A stretch of 64,000 nucleotides of DNA. Source: Anaeromassilibacillus sp. An172 (GTDB lineage Bacteria > Bacillota > Clostridia > Oscillospirales > Acutalibacteraceae). The notes beneath the pieces are model-generated. The model had not been told where the DNA came from. It was given only the letters and a program-made list of their open reading frames with translations, and did not search any database. Of this stretch, positions 34,323 to 43,088 are shown piece by piece; position 1 is the stretch's first letter, and every line of letters begins with the position of its first letter. Position numbers and translations under genes: made by a program. The stretch spans positions 34,652 through 98,651 of the forward strand of contig NZ_NFKS01000009.1 of the NCBI RefSeq assembly GCF_002160515.1. The letters run 5' to 3'.

Positions 34323-34455
34323 ACTTTAATTATTACTCAAAATATACAGATTTATGTCGAATAAAGTGAGAAAATGTAGATAAACTCTTGCATTATGGTG
34401 ATTATTGTAATATGATAGAACCGTATTTTAATTTTTCTTTACGGGGTTGTTTCAC

Positions 34456-35670
34456 TTGAAAGACAATAAGTTTAAAAATGTTATTTTATGGATTACATAT
34501 GCAGTTCTGCTATTATTTGTGATGATGAACTTTAAGACAGTATGGGATATAATTTTGAAATTCTTTTCAATAATGACGCCTTTTATATATGGCTTTTTGC
34601 TGGCTTATATTCTTAATTTCCTTATGCTGTTTTTTGAGAAACGTGTGTTTTTCAAAATAGAAGAGAAAAACAGAAGGCTGAAAAGTCTTAATAAAACCCT
34701 GTCTTTGATTTGTACGTACATTGTGGCTTTCGGTATTGTCACTTTCCTTGTGGCGATTTTGGTTCCTCAGGTTTCAAAAAGCTTTGAGTCCCTGTATCAG
34801 AATATGCAGGGGTATTTGAACGGCGCCGAGGAAGCGCTCAACGAAGTTCTTGAATTTTTTGACAATACCTTTGGATTAAATCTTATCAGCGAAAATCAGT
34901 TAAACAAGTTCATTGAAAGAATGGTTTCACTGTTTACAGGCAGTGACATGCAGAATTTCTATAAGGATCTTTTAAATGCAATTTTCCCGGCTGCTATCAA
35001 TACAGCTTCAAATATTTACAACTGGTTTATTGCAATTATCGTTTCTGTATATTTCCTCGCCTGCAAGGAAAAGCTCTGCGCTCAGGTAAAGGCTGTTTCC
35101 TATGCTTATATGCCGAAAAGGGTTTTGAATAAAGCTATTGAAATAGTTAACGTTTCAAATAATATGTGCGGACGATTTTTAATAGGAAAATTAGTTGACT
35201 CAATTATTATAGGTATTCTTTGCTTTATAGGTATGAGTATTTTCAGATTTGAATATGCTCCCCTTATCAGCGTTATTGTGGGATTTACAAATATTATACC
35301 TGTGTTCGGCCCGTTTATCGGCGCAATACCGAGCGCATTTTTGCTTTTGCTTATTGACCCTATCCAGTGTCTGTGGTTTGTTGTGTTTATTATAGTTTTG
35401 CAGCAGCTGGACGGAAACGTAATAGGCCCGAAGATTTTGGGAAATCAGATAGGTGTTTCCGGTTTCTGGATTATGTTCAGCGTTTTGGTAGGCGGAGGAC
35501 TTTTCGGTGTTTCCGGAATGGTGCTGGGAGTTCCGGTGTTTGCTGTGATTTACGATCTTTTGGGAAAGAATGTAAAAACAAGATTGAAATACAAAGTGGT
35601 AAATCACGGACTTGAAAGTGAAGAAAAGATTGATGTTAAAAATGATACAGAAGAAAATAATGAAGAATAA
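34456..35670 (+). CDS. AI-2E family transporter (PerM/UPF0118 family membrane protein)
   Basis: About 404 residues with roughly eight membrane segments. It has the family patterns TPFIYGFLLAYILNF near the start, VYFLACKEKL, NIIPVFGPFIGAIPSA and QQLDGNVIGPKILG. Some family members export AI-2 or act as Na+/H+ antiporters, but most are untested. There is no ATG: TTG 34456 is 9 bases after ACGGGG, and TTG 34447 is the alternative. A charged Glu/Asp/Asn tail ends the protein. Confidence 0.88.
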   Translation: MKDNKFKNVILWITYAVLLLFVMMNFKTVWDIILKFFSIMTPFIYGFLLAYILNFLMLFFEKRVFFKIEEKNRRLKSLNKTLSLICTYIVAFGIVTFLVAILVPQVSKSFESLYQNMQGYLNGAEEALNEVLEFFDNTFGLNLISENQLNKFIERMVSLFTGSDMQNFYKDLLNAIFPAAINTASNIYNWFIAIIVSVYFLACKEKLCAQVKAVSYAYMPKRVLNKAIEIVNVSNNMCGRFLIGKLVDSIIIGILCFIGMSIFRFEYAPLISVIVGFTNIIPVFGPFIGAIPSAFLLLLIDPIQCLWFVVFIIVLQQLDGNVIGPKILGNQIGVSGFWIMFSVLVGGGLFGVSGMVLGVPVFAVIYDLLGKNVKTRLKYKVVNHGLESEEKIDVKNDTEENNEE

Positions 35671-35673
35671 ATG

Positions 35674-35720
35674 TTGACAAAGGTAATTTTTTATGATATC
35701 ATATTAGCACGCTAAAGCGT
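35674..35720 (+). promoter_or_regulatory. Promoter and palindrome at the head of the his cluster
   Basis: TTGACA (35674-35679), 17-bp spacer, TATCAT (35697-35702), followed by the palindrome ACGCTAAAGCGT (35709-35720) near the expected transcription start. The leader is only about 70 bases, too short for a T-box or a peptide attenuator. Confidence 0.7.
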
Positions 35721-35776
35721 TTTAGGTATGTTCTGCCTTTTTTATATAATTGGAAATAAACTGTCAGGAGAAAGTT

Positions 35777-36967
35777 ATGAAAAAATATATGATGATAACT
35801 CCCGAGGGAACTAAGGATTTTCTCTTTGAGGAATGTAATGTGTTTGACAGTATCTGTGACAAGATACAAAATGTTTTCGAGGACTTCGGATACAGAAAGG
35901 TTATAACTCCGGGTGTGGAGTTTTTCGATTTGTTTTCGGCGGACAGCTGGGGTATTCCTCAGGAGGATATGTTCAAAGCCACCGACAGCAAGGGAAGAAT
36001 TCTTGTTATGCGTCCGGATTCCACTTTGCCAATCGCCAGAATGGCCGCTACAAGACTTAAAAACCATACATTGCCCATAAGACTTTATTACAGACAGGCG
36101 ATTTATCAGAACAAGCCATCCCTTATGGGAAAAAGCTGCGAGGTTTTGCAGATGGGCGTTGAGTATTTGGGAGCTGTCGGAAAGTGCGCAGACCTTGACA
36201 TAATATCAGCGGCTATCGAGAGCCTTTCCTCTGTTTTTGAGGATTTTAGAATTGAAATAGGTCATGCGGGACTGTTTAAGGTGCTTTCCGACAATCTGAA
36301 TGTTTCCGAGGAGATTAGAGAGGATATAAGAATTGCCATTGAGAGCAAAAACTATCCTGCTCTTAACGATATTTTGGACGGACTTGAGGACAGTCTTAGC
36401 GTCAGAGCTATGAGAAGTCTTCCTAAGCTTTTCGGCGGAATTGATGTTTTGGAAAAGGCTTTGGAGATGGAAGAATTTTCTCCTGCAAGCGGCGAGCTTA
36501 ACTATATAATGGATCTGTACCGTGGTCTTTGCGAACTGGGTTACGGCGACAAAATTACAATAGACTTGGGACTTGTGCAGAGAAACGACTACTACAGCGG
36601 TATAGTATTTTCCGGATATGTGGACGGAAGCGGAGCGGCTATTCTTTCCGGCGGAAGATACGACACACTTCTTGATAATTTCTCAGTTCCTATGGGTGCG
36701 GCAGGTTTTGCACTCAATATCGACGAAATGGCTCAGGTTAAGTTTAAATCGGGATTTTTCGAGCCTTCAACACCTTCACAGGTTCTTGTTTTTGCGGAAA
36801 AGGGCTATGAGGTTGAAGCTGTAAAGTATGCCCGCTCTTTAAGAAAGACAGGTGTTAAAGCTGAGCTTTCCTCCTTTGATAAGGAAGAGGATGCAAAAGC
36901 CTATGCAAAAGCCGGCAATATAGGAAAAATAATTAAAGTAAGCGAAGATATAACGGAGATAAAATGA
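35777..36967 (+). CDS. hisZ: ATP phosphoribosyltransferase regulatory subunit HisZ
   Basis: From ATG 35777 (AGGAG ribosome site) about 396 residues. It is a histidyl-tRNA-synthetase-like protein: TPEGTKDFLFEE, RPDSTLPIARM, QMGVEYLG and YYSGIVFSGYV. It lacks the anticodon-binding domain in usual form. HisZ is the required partner of short-form HisG. Confidence 0.88.
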   Translation: MKKYMMITPEGTKDFLFEECNVFDSICDKIQNVFEDFGYRKVITPGVEFFDLFSADSWGIPQEDMFKATDSKGRILVMRPDSTLPIARMAATRLKNHTLPIRLYYRQAIYQNKPSLMGKSCEVLQMGVEYLGAVGKCADLDIISAAIESLSSVFEDFRIEIGHAGLFKVLSDNLNVSEEIREDIRIAIESKNYPALNDILDGLEDSLSVRAMRSLPKLFGGIDVLEKALEMEEFSPASGELNYIMDLYRGLCELGYGDKITIDLGLVQRNDYYSGIVFSGYVDGSGAAILSGGRYDTLLDNFSVPMGAAGFALNIDEMAQVKFKSGFFEPSTPSQVLVFAEKGYEVEAVKYARSLRKTGVKAELSSFDKEEDAKAYAKAGNIGKIIKVSEDITEIK

Positions 36968-37599
36968 TGAAACCACTTAGAATTGCACTTACAAAGGGCA
37001 GACTTGAGAAATCCACCATTGCGCTTTTTGAAGCAATCGGATATGACTGCTCACAGGTTATAAATAAAGGCAGACGCCTTATTCTTCCAATAGGAAACGG
37101 AGAAATTGAGGTTGTTCTCGCCAAAGCCGCCGACGTTATCACATATGTTGAACACGGCGTATGCGATTTAGGCGTTGTAGGAAAAGATACAATTTTGGAA
37201 CAGGGCAGAATTTTCTATGAGCTTCTGGATTTGGGATTCGGAAAATGCCGTTTTGCCCTTGCGGCTCCAAAGGGAAAGGATTTTTACCAGGGCTACGCAG
37301 AAAAAACAATAGCTACTAAATATCCAAACGTCACAAAGAACTTTTTCGAAAAAAAAGGAATGGACGTAAGAATTATAAAAATAGAGGGTTCGGTGGAGCT
37401 TGCGCCACTTGTTGGACTTTCCGACGGAATTGTTGATATAGTTGAAACAGGCTCTACCCTTAAAGAAAACGGACTTGAGGTTATTGAGGACGTTGTTCCT
37501 GTTTCTGCAAGACTTATTGCAAATATTGCAAGCTTAAAGCTTAGAAAACAGGAGATTGAAGGTCTGGTTGACAAGATAAAGGAGGAAATTTCCAAATGA
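36964..37599 (+). CDS. hisG: ATP phosphoribosyltransferase, short form
   Basis: A 211-residue short HisG lacking the C-terminal ACT-like domain, as expected with HisZ. Motifs include ALTKGRLEKS, DLGVVGKDT and VDIVETGSTL. First step of histidine synthesis. The start overlaps the hisZ stop. Confidence 0.94.
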   Translation: MMKPLRIALTKGRLEKSTIALFEAIGYDCSQVINKGRRLILPIGNGEIEVVLAKAADVITYVEHGVCDLGVVGKDTILEQGRIFYELLDLGFGKCRFALAAPKGKDFYQGYAEKTIATKYPNVTKNFFEKKGMDVRIIKIEGSVELAPLVGLSDGIVDIVETGSTLKENGLEVIEDVVPVSARLIANIASLKLRKQEIEGLVDKIKEEISK

Positions 37600-38885
37600 T
37601 ACCAAAGGTTATTGCCGACGGCAAAAAGGAATATGACTTTATAAAAGAACTGAAATTGAGAGCTGAAAACTCCGACAAGGATGTTGTGCCTGCTGTTTCA
37701 GAGATAATAAATAATGTAAGGGAAAAGGGCGACAAGGCGGTTTATGACTACACCGTGAAGTTTGACGGCAAAGCCCCTGAAAAAACAGAGATTACAAAGG
37801 ATGAAATAGAAGAGCTTATCAAAGACTGCGAGCCTTTGTTTTTGGAAGCCATAACAAAAGCTGCGGCAAATATTAAGGATTTCCACGCAAGACAGGTTCA
37901 GCAGAGCTGGCTTACCACCAAGGAAAACGGCGTTATTATGGGTCAGCGTGTGAGAGGTCTTAAAAGAGTGGGAATTTATGTGCCGGGCGGCACAGCGGCT
38001 TATCCGTCATCAGTTCTTATGAACGCAATTCCTGCAAAGCTTGCCGGTGTTGAAGAGGTTATAATGGTTACTCCTCCATGTAAGGACGGAAAACCTAATC
38101 CCAACATCATGGCGGCGGCAAAAATCGCAGGTGTTGACAGGGTGTTCCTTATGGGCGGCGCTCAGGCGGTAGCGGCTTTGGCTTACGGTACGGAAACAGT
38201 TCCAAAGGTTGACAAAATCGTAGGCCCTGGAAATATTTTCGTTGCAACTGCAAAGAAGCTTCTTTACGGAGTGGTTGACATAGATATGATTGCAGGCCCA
38301 AGCGAAATTTTGATTGTGGCTGACAAAACAGCAAATCCGAAATTCCTTGCGGCTGACCTTATGAGCCAGGCGGAGCATGACAAGCTTGCTTCTTCAATTC
38401 TCCTTACAACCAGCGATGAAATCGCAGTTGAAACCGAAAAAGAGGTTTTAAGACAGGTTGAAAAGCTTTCAAGAAAGGATATTATCGAATATTCACTTTC
38501 AAACTTCGGAGCTATAATTGTATGCAGTGACATGACTCAGGCTGTGGACTTTGCAAACGAGCTTGCGCCGGAGCACTTGGAGGTTTGCTGTGAAAATCCA
38601 ATGGAGTATGTTGGAAAGCTTCACAATGCAGGTTCAGTATTTTTGGGAAATTACAGTCCTGAGCCTTTGGGCGATTATTTTGCAGGCCCTAACCATGTGC
38701 TTCCAACCAGCGGAACAGCCAGATTTTTCTCACCGCTTTCCGTTGACAGCTTCGTTAAAAAGTCAAGCTTTATTTACTATACAGAGGATGCTCTGAAAAA
38801 AGACGCAGAGCTTATCGAGGAGTTTGCGAAAAAAGAGGGACTTACCGCTCACGCAAACAGTATTACAGTTAGATTTGAAGATTGA
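37596..38885 (+). CDS. hisD: Histidinol dehydrogenase
   Basis: A 429-residue enzyme with PGGTAAYPSSVLMNAIPA, VDKIVGPGN, IAGPSEILI and the zinc-binding SQAEHD. It oxidises histidinol to histidine in two NAD-dependent steps. ATGA overlap with hisG. A strong hairpin follows. Confidence 0.95.
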   Translation: MIPKVIADGKKEYDFIKELKLRAENSDKDVVPAVSEIINNVREKGDKAVYDYTVKFDGKAPEKTEITKDEIEELIKDCEPLFLEAITKAAANIKDFHARQVQQSWLTTKENGVIMGQRVRGLKRVGIYVPGGTAAYPSSVLMNAIPAKLAGVEEVIMVTPPCKDGKPNPNIMAAAKIAGVDRVFLMGGAQAVAALAYGTETVPKVDKIVGPGNIFVATAKKLLYGVVDIDMIAGPSEILIVADKTANPKFLAADLMSQAEHDKLASSILLTTSDEIAVETEKEVLRQVEKLSRKDIIEYSLSNFGAIIVCSDMTQAVDFANELAPEHLEVCCENPMEYVGKLHNAGSVFLGNYSPEPLGDYFAGPNHVLPTSGTARFFSPLSVDSFVKKSSFIYYTEDALKKDAELIEEFAKKEGLTAHANSITVRFED

Positions 38886-38897
38886 TTTTAAATTTAT

Positions 38898-38946
38898 CCC
38901 GGCAGGCAGTTGCTTTGGAAAGTTTTTCCTGCCGGGTTTCTTTTTA
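38898..38946 (+). terminator. Hairpin terminator between hisD and hisC
   Basis: CCCGGCAGG (38898-38906) and CCTGCCGGG (38928-38936), followed by TTTCTTTTT. It would reduce expression of hisC onwards unless another promoter exists. Confidence 0.75.
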
Positions 38947-38980
38947 TTCAGTGACATTAAAAACTATGAAGGTGATATAA

Positions 38981-40045
38981 ATGGCATATAGTCTTAATCA
39001 GAAAATTAAAGACCTTGAACCCTATGAACCCATAAGCGGTACATATAAAATAAGATTGGACGCTAACGAAAGTCCTTTTTCATATACAGATGAAATCAAA
39101 GAAAAAATTGCCGAAGCCGTAAAGACTATTGATTACAACAGATATCCCGACCCTATGGCTGAGGAACTCTGCGAAGCTTTTGCGGATTTTTACGGAGTTG
39201 ATAAAAAGCTTGTAACTGCCGCCAATGGTTCTGACGAGCTTATAAGCGTTATTGAAACATCCTTTTTAATGAAAGGGGAAAAGCTTCTCTTTATTGCTCC
39301 GGATTTTTCTATGTATAAATTTTACAGTTCAATATGCGAGGCTGAATGTGTTCAGATTAACAAAAATCCTGAACTTGAATTCACCGCCGACGAAATGATA
39401 AAGGCAATTAAGGACAGCGGCGCAAAATGTGTTATTTTCTCAAATCCCTGCAACCCGACAGGTCAGGGACTTGACAGAGAGGCGATAAGAAAAATCGTTT
39501 CATCCGTTGACGCTTTGATTGTGGACGACGAAGCTTACATGGATTTCTGGGATCAGTCAATGATAGGCGAAACAGAAAATTACGACAATCTGATTGTTCT
39601 GAGAACCGCTTCAAAGGCTTTTGGTTCTGCGGCTTTAAGACTTGGTTTTGCTGTTGCCAATGAGAAAATTACAAGAGCCATGAAAGCTGTAAAATCCCCA
39701 TATAATGTAAACTCTGTTTCTCAGAAAGTAGGCACAATAATTTACAGGGAAAAGGAATATTTTAAAAAATCTCTTTCATCTATTGTATACAATAGAGATT
39801 TGCTGTATAATGGATTGAGAAATTGTAGCTGTTTTACCGATGACTTTAGGGTTTATCCAACAGTTACCAATTTCGTTTTTGTAAAAACAACCATGGCTTT
39901 GGACATTTGGAAATACCTTTTGTCGAAATCCGTAGCTATAAGGTATATGGGAGAATATATAAGAATTTCTGCCGGCACAGACGAAGAAACCGCATTTGTT
40001 CTTGCAGAGATTGAAAACTATTTAAAAAATTTAAAGAAGAATTGA
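38981..40045 (+). CDS. hisC: Histidinol-phosphate aminotransferase
   Basis: A 354-residue class II PLP aminotransferase: RLDANESPF, AANGSDELI, FSNPCNPTGQ, VDDEAYMDF, and TASKAFGSAALRLGF with the PLP lysine. It converts imidazole-acetol phosphate to histidinol phosphate. Confidence 0.93.
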   Translation: MAYSLNQKIKDLEPYEPISGTYKIRLDANESPFSYTDEIKEKIAEAVKTIDYNRYPDPMAEELCEAFADFYGVDKKLVTAANGSDELISVIETSFLMKGEKLLFIAPDFSMYKFYSSICEAECVQINKNPELEFTADEMIKAIKDSGAKCVIFSNPCNPTGQGLDREAIRKIVSSVDALIVDDEAYMDFWDQSMIGETENYDNLIVLRTASKAFGSAALRLGFAVANEKITRAMKAVKSPYNVNSVSQKVGTIIYREKEYFKKSLSSIVYNRDLLYNGLRNCSCFTDDFRVYPTVTNFVFVKTTMALDIWKYLLSKSVAIRYMGEYIRISAGTDEETAFVLAEIENYLKNLKKN

Positions 40046-40084
40046 TTTCTGATTTTTGAATATATTTAGCTTTAGGAGAAAATT

Positions 40085-40663
40085 ATGAGAACCGCACAGA
40101 TTGAAAGAAATACCAAAGAAACAAAAATAAATCTGTCTCTTAACTTGAACGGAGGCGAAATTTCCATAAACACGGGAGTTGGCTTTTTTGACCATATGCT
40201 CAATTCCTTTGCAATTCACGGAGGTTTCGGACTTTGTGTAAAGGTTGAGGGTGATTTGCAGGTTGACTGCCACCACACAATAGAGGATGTGGGAATAGTT
40301 TTGGGTTCTGCTTTTTCTCAGGCTTTGGGCAACAAGGGAGGTATTGAAAGGTTCGGAAGCTTTTACGTTCCTATGGACGAAGCTTTGGCTTTTGCCGCCG
40401 TCGATATAAGCGGCAGACCTTATCTTGTTTTTAAAGGCGATTTTCCGCAGGACAGGTGCGGAGAATATGACTGCTGTATGACTGAAGAGTTTTTCAGAGC
40501 TTTTGCCTTTAATGGCGGAATAACTCTTCATGTTTCCGCTGAATACGGAAAAAATTCTCACCATATGGTTGAGGCTATGTTTAAGGCCGTGGCTCATGCC
40601 ATGAGACTTGCCGTAAAACAAAGAGGAAGTAATGAGGTATTATCTGCGAAGGGAGTTTTGTAA
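40085..40663 (+). CDS. hisB: Imidazoleglycerol-phosphate dehydratase
   Basis: A 192-residue monofunctional HisB with the metal-binding TGVGFFDHMLNSFAIHG, DCHHTIEDVG and SHHMVEAMFKA motifs. No phosphatase domain is fused, so histidinol phosphatase must be encoded elsewhere. It abuts hisA. Confidence 0.95.
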   Translation: MRTAQIERNTKETKINLSLNLNGGEISINTGVGFFDHMLNSFAIHGGFGLCVKVEGDLQVDCHHTIEDVGIVLGSAFSQALGNKGGIERFGSFYVPMDEALAFAAVDISGRPYLVFKGDFPQDRCGEYDCCMTEEFFRAFAFNGGITLHVSAEYGKNSHHMVEAMFKAVAHAMRLAVKQRGSNEVLSAKGVL

Positions 40664-41383
40664 ATGATAGTAATTCCTGCCATTGATATTAAGGATGGAA
40701 ATTGTGTTAGATTATTTAAAGGTGATTATTCAACGGTACATAAAGTTGCTGAAAATGCGGTAGAAACAGCACTTGCGTTCCAAAATGCAGGAGCAAAATG
40801 GATTCATATGGTTGACCTTGACGGTGCAAAGGACGGAAAAAGGGTTAATTCTCAGATTTTTCTTGATGTTGCAAAAAATACCGATCTTAAAATTGAGCTT
40901 GGCGGCGGTATAAGAGATATGGAGTCCATAGAATATTATCTTTCAAACGGTATATCAAAGGTTATTCTCGGCTCTGCTGCCGTTAAAAAACCTGAGTTTG
41001 TAAAAGAAGCTTTGAAAGTTTACGGCGATAAAATCGTCGTTGGCATTGACGCCAAAAACGGAATGGTTAAGGCGGAAGGCTGGATAGATTCTTCCGAGAT
41101 TCATTATATAGAGCTTGCAAAAAGAATGGAGTCCTTCGGCGTTAATACAATTATTTACACCGACATAGACCAGGACGGAACTCTTGCCGGCCCTAATCTC
41201 AATGATTTGGATCAGCTGGCACATGCTGTATCCTGTAATATTATTGCAAGCGGCGGCGTTGCCAATCTTAAGGATATTATTAACCTTGCAGAAATTGATA
41301 TTTTCGGTGCAATATGCGGCAAGGCTATTTATACAGGGGATTTGGATTTGCGCCTTGCAATTCAGATTTGCAGTAAAGTTTAA
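40664..41383 (+). CDS. hisA: ProFAR isomerase HisA
   Basis: A 239-residue TIM barrel: IPAIDIKDGNCVRL with catalytic D8, and IYTDIDQDGTLAGPN with the second catalytic Asp. The starting ATG is directly after the hisB stop. HisF is a paralogue, but the substrate-specific residues here fit HisA. Neither hisH nor hisF flanks it, which is abnormal for the order. Confidence 0.92.
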   Translation: MIVIPAIDIKDGNCVRLFKGDYSTVHKVAENAVETALAFQNAGAKWIHMVDLDGAKDGKRVNSQIFLDVAKNTDLKIELGGGIRDMESIEYYLSNGISKVILGSAAVKKPEFVKEALKVYGDKIVVGIDAKNGMVKAEGWIDSSEIHYIELAKRMESFGVNTIIYTDIDQDGTLAGPNLNDLDQLAHAVSCNIIASGGVANLKDIINLAEIDIFGAICGKAIYTGDLDLRLAIQICSKV

Positions 41384-41391
41384 AATAAAAG

Positions 41392-41438
41392 TGCAGTCAC
41401 GCTATACTATATATAATAGATAACAGCCAATGACTGCA
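41392..41438. promoter_or_regulatory. Inverted repeat around a -10-like element at the hisA-hisI junction
   Basis: TGCAGTCA (41392-41399) and TGACTGCA (41431-41438) flank a TATAAT (41412-41417) in the 69-bp gap where hisF would normally be found. Confidence 0.4.
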
Positions 41439-41452
41439 GAGCGGAGTAGAAA

Positions 41453-41767
41453 ATGGATTTTGATAAGTATTTTAAAAAGCAGGAATTGATTCCTGCCATT
41501 ATTCAGGAAAAGTCCACCGGCGAGGTTTTGATGCTTGCTTATATGAACCGTGAGTCCATGGAAAAAACCTTTGAAACAGGCTATACATGGTTTTACAGCA
41601 GAAGCAGACAGGAGCTTTGGAACAAAGGAGCTACTTCAGGACATTTCCAGAAGGTATGTGAGATTTTTTCCGATTGTGACGACGACACTTTGCTTATAAC
41701 AGTTGAGCAGACAGGAGCTGCATGTCACACAGGAAACCACAGTTGTTTCTATACTAAAATAAAGTAA
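41453..41767 (+). CDS. hisI: Phosphoribosyl-AMP cyclohydrolase
   Basis: A 104-residue monofunctional HisI with [29 protein letters not shown] (Mg2+) and CHTGNHSCF (Zn2+ cysteines). It opens the purine ring of PR-AMP. The cyclohydrolase and pyrophosphohydrolase are separate genes here rather than the HisIE fusion. Confidence 0.94.
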   Translation: MDFDKYFKKQELIPAIIQEKSTGEVLMLAYMNRESMEKTFETGYTWFYSRSRQELWNKGATSGHFQKVCEIFSDCDDDTLLITVEQTGAACHTGNHSCFYTKIK

Positions 41768-41784
41768 TTGAGAGGTAAACATAA

Positions 41785-42114
41785 ATGACAGACGAAGTTT
41801 TGAAAAGCTTATACGAAACAGTTCTTGACAGAAAGGCAAACAACGAGGAGGGTTCATACACCTGCTATCTTTTTGAAAAGGGACTGGATAAGATTCTGAA
41901 AAAGGTTGGAGAAGAGTGCAGCGAAACAATAATTGCAGCTAAAAACGGTGATAACAGCGAAACTGTTCTTGAAATCTCTGATTTGATTTACCACCTTATG
42001 GTTATGATGGTTCAGCAGGGTATAACTCTTGAAGAAGTTATGGCAGAGCTGGACAAGAGAAGTGCTAAAAAAGGAAACTTAAAGAAATTTCATCAGGTGG
42101 ACAAGAATACCTGA
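41785..42114 (+). CDS. hisE: Phosphoribosyl-ATP pyrophosphohydrolase
   Basis: A 109-residue MazG-like all-alpha protein: SYTCYLFEKGLDKILKKVGEE and the metal-binding EECSETIIAAKN with EISDLIYHL. It follows hisI by 17 bp. Confidence 0.93.
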   Translation: MTDEVLKSLYETVLDRKANNEEGSYTCYLFEKGLDKILKKVGEECSETIIAAKNGDNSETVLEISDLIYHLMVMMVQQGITLEEVMAELDKRSAKKGNLKKFHQVDKNT

Positions 42115-42144
42115 TTGAAAAATATATTTTAAGGAGTATTAAAA

Positions 42145-42651
42145 ATGAGAAGTAGAAAAAAAATTGTATCTCTCGTACTGTTCCTTGCAATGATGATTTC
42201 TGTTTTTGCAGGCTGCGGCTCAGCCGAGGACAAAGAGTTTTCATCAAACGGTTTTACCGTTACATTGCCGGGCAATGCTAAGGAAATGGATCAGAGCCTT
42301 GGTTATACTGCATGCTATCAGGTTGGCAATGACATTGTTGTAGCAGCTATCGAGGAGACAAAAAGCTCTTTGCAGTCATTGGGACTTTCCGAGGATGCAA
42401 CAGTTGAGGAGTATGCAGCTCTTGTGGCAGAAGTAAATGGCTACAGTGCAGATGATATCAAAACACTTACAGGAACAGATGCTCCATATTTTGAGTATTC
42501 TTCAACCGTAAGCGATGTTGAATATAATTACATGGGCGTTTGCTATGAGTCTGAAGAATCTTTCTGGTTTGTAAACTTCGGAACTACAGCAAGCAAATTT
42601 GATTCTGTAAAAGAAGATTTTGAAAGATGGGCAGCAAGCGTTAAGGTTTGA
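42145..42651 (+). CDS. Small hypothetical lipoprotein
   Basis: 168 residues with a lipoprotein signal peptide ending in FAGC (Cys24). The mature part is acidic, without motifs I recognise; it resembles the small beta-rich lipoproteins of unknown function common in Clostridia. It starts 30 bp after hisE behind AAGGAG and may be the last gene of the his transcript, though a functional link is doubtful. Confidence 0.7.
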   Translation: MRSRKKIVSLVLFLAMMISVFAGCGSAEDKEFSSNGFTVTLPGNAKEMDQSLGYTACYQVGNDIVVAAIEETKSSLQSLGLSEDATVEEYAALVAEVNGYSADDIKTLTGTDAPYFEYSSTVSDVEYNYMGVCYESEESFWFVNFGTTASKFDSVKEDFERWAASVKV

Positions 42652-42673
42652 CTATTTGAATGAAATATAATGG

Positions 42674-42708
42674 AAAGCAGTGAGAAAACTCGCTGCTTTT
42701 TCTTTTTT
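42674..42708 (+). terminator. Terminator after the lipoprotein gene
   Basis: AAAGCAGTGAG (42674-42684) pairs with CTCGCTGCTTT (42689-42699), followed by a T-rich tail. Confidence 0.85.
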
Positions 42709-42774
42709 AAAGTCAGTTTAAGGTACGGTAGTAATGAATTTGTTTTACAGAAGGCAATTTTTGTACAATATATC

Positions 42775-42973
42775 CATGTGAAAATGAGAGAAATAAAAAA
42801 ATGTTAATTTCTTGCTCGGTAACTATTATAAAAAAATTCATTATTTAATAATTATTTCTTTTATTTTCCTTTTGTTCATTTATTGACTTGATTTTTTTGT
42901 GTATTATATACATTCATTTTCTTATAAATCGAATTTTTCGGGTGATTTATCCTAAATAAAACATGTGAAAATG
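42775..42973 (+). promoter_or_regulatory. Upstream region of the GH101 gene: 12-bp direct repeats and distal promoter
   Basis: CATGTGAAAATG occurs at 42775-42786 and again at 42962-42973, the latter touching the -35 of the proximal promoter. Between them a second promoter-like pair, TTGACT (42883-42888) and TATATA (42905-42910), is separated by 16 bp. The 42709-43088 gap has no gene and is very AT-rich up to the proximal promoter. Confidence 0.4.
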
Positions 42974-43001
42974 TTGACTTTTTTCCGTTTGATGATATAA
43001 T
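42974..43001 (+). promoter_or_regulatory. Proximal promoter of the GH101 gene
   Basis: TTGACT (42974-42979), 16-bp spacer, TATAAT (42996-43001), 88 bp before the start codon. Confidence 0.75.
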
Positions 43002-43011
43002 TAGAACAAGA

Positions 43012-43065
43012 GGCAGTCTGCGTACTGCCAGTACCCGTCAAGATTAGTATGCGGATCTTTTCGGG
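43012..43065 (+). promoter_or_regulatory. Two hairpins in the GH101 mRNA leader
   Basis: Hairpin 1 is GGCAGT (43012-43017) with ACTGCC (43024-43029). Hairpin 2 is CCCG-tc-AAGAT (43034-43044) with ATCTT-tt-CGGG (43055-43065), followed by a short T run before the AAAGGAG ribosome site. They could stabilise the transcript or control it. Confidence 0.5.
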
Positions 43066-43088
43066 AATTTTTGAAAGGAGATTTAATA

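Noticed and set aside
35703..35776. T-box or His-rich leader peptide before hisZ
   Set aside because: The leader is only about 70 bases, with no T-box sequence and no run of His codons.
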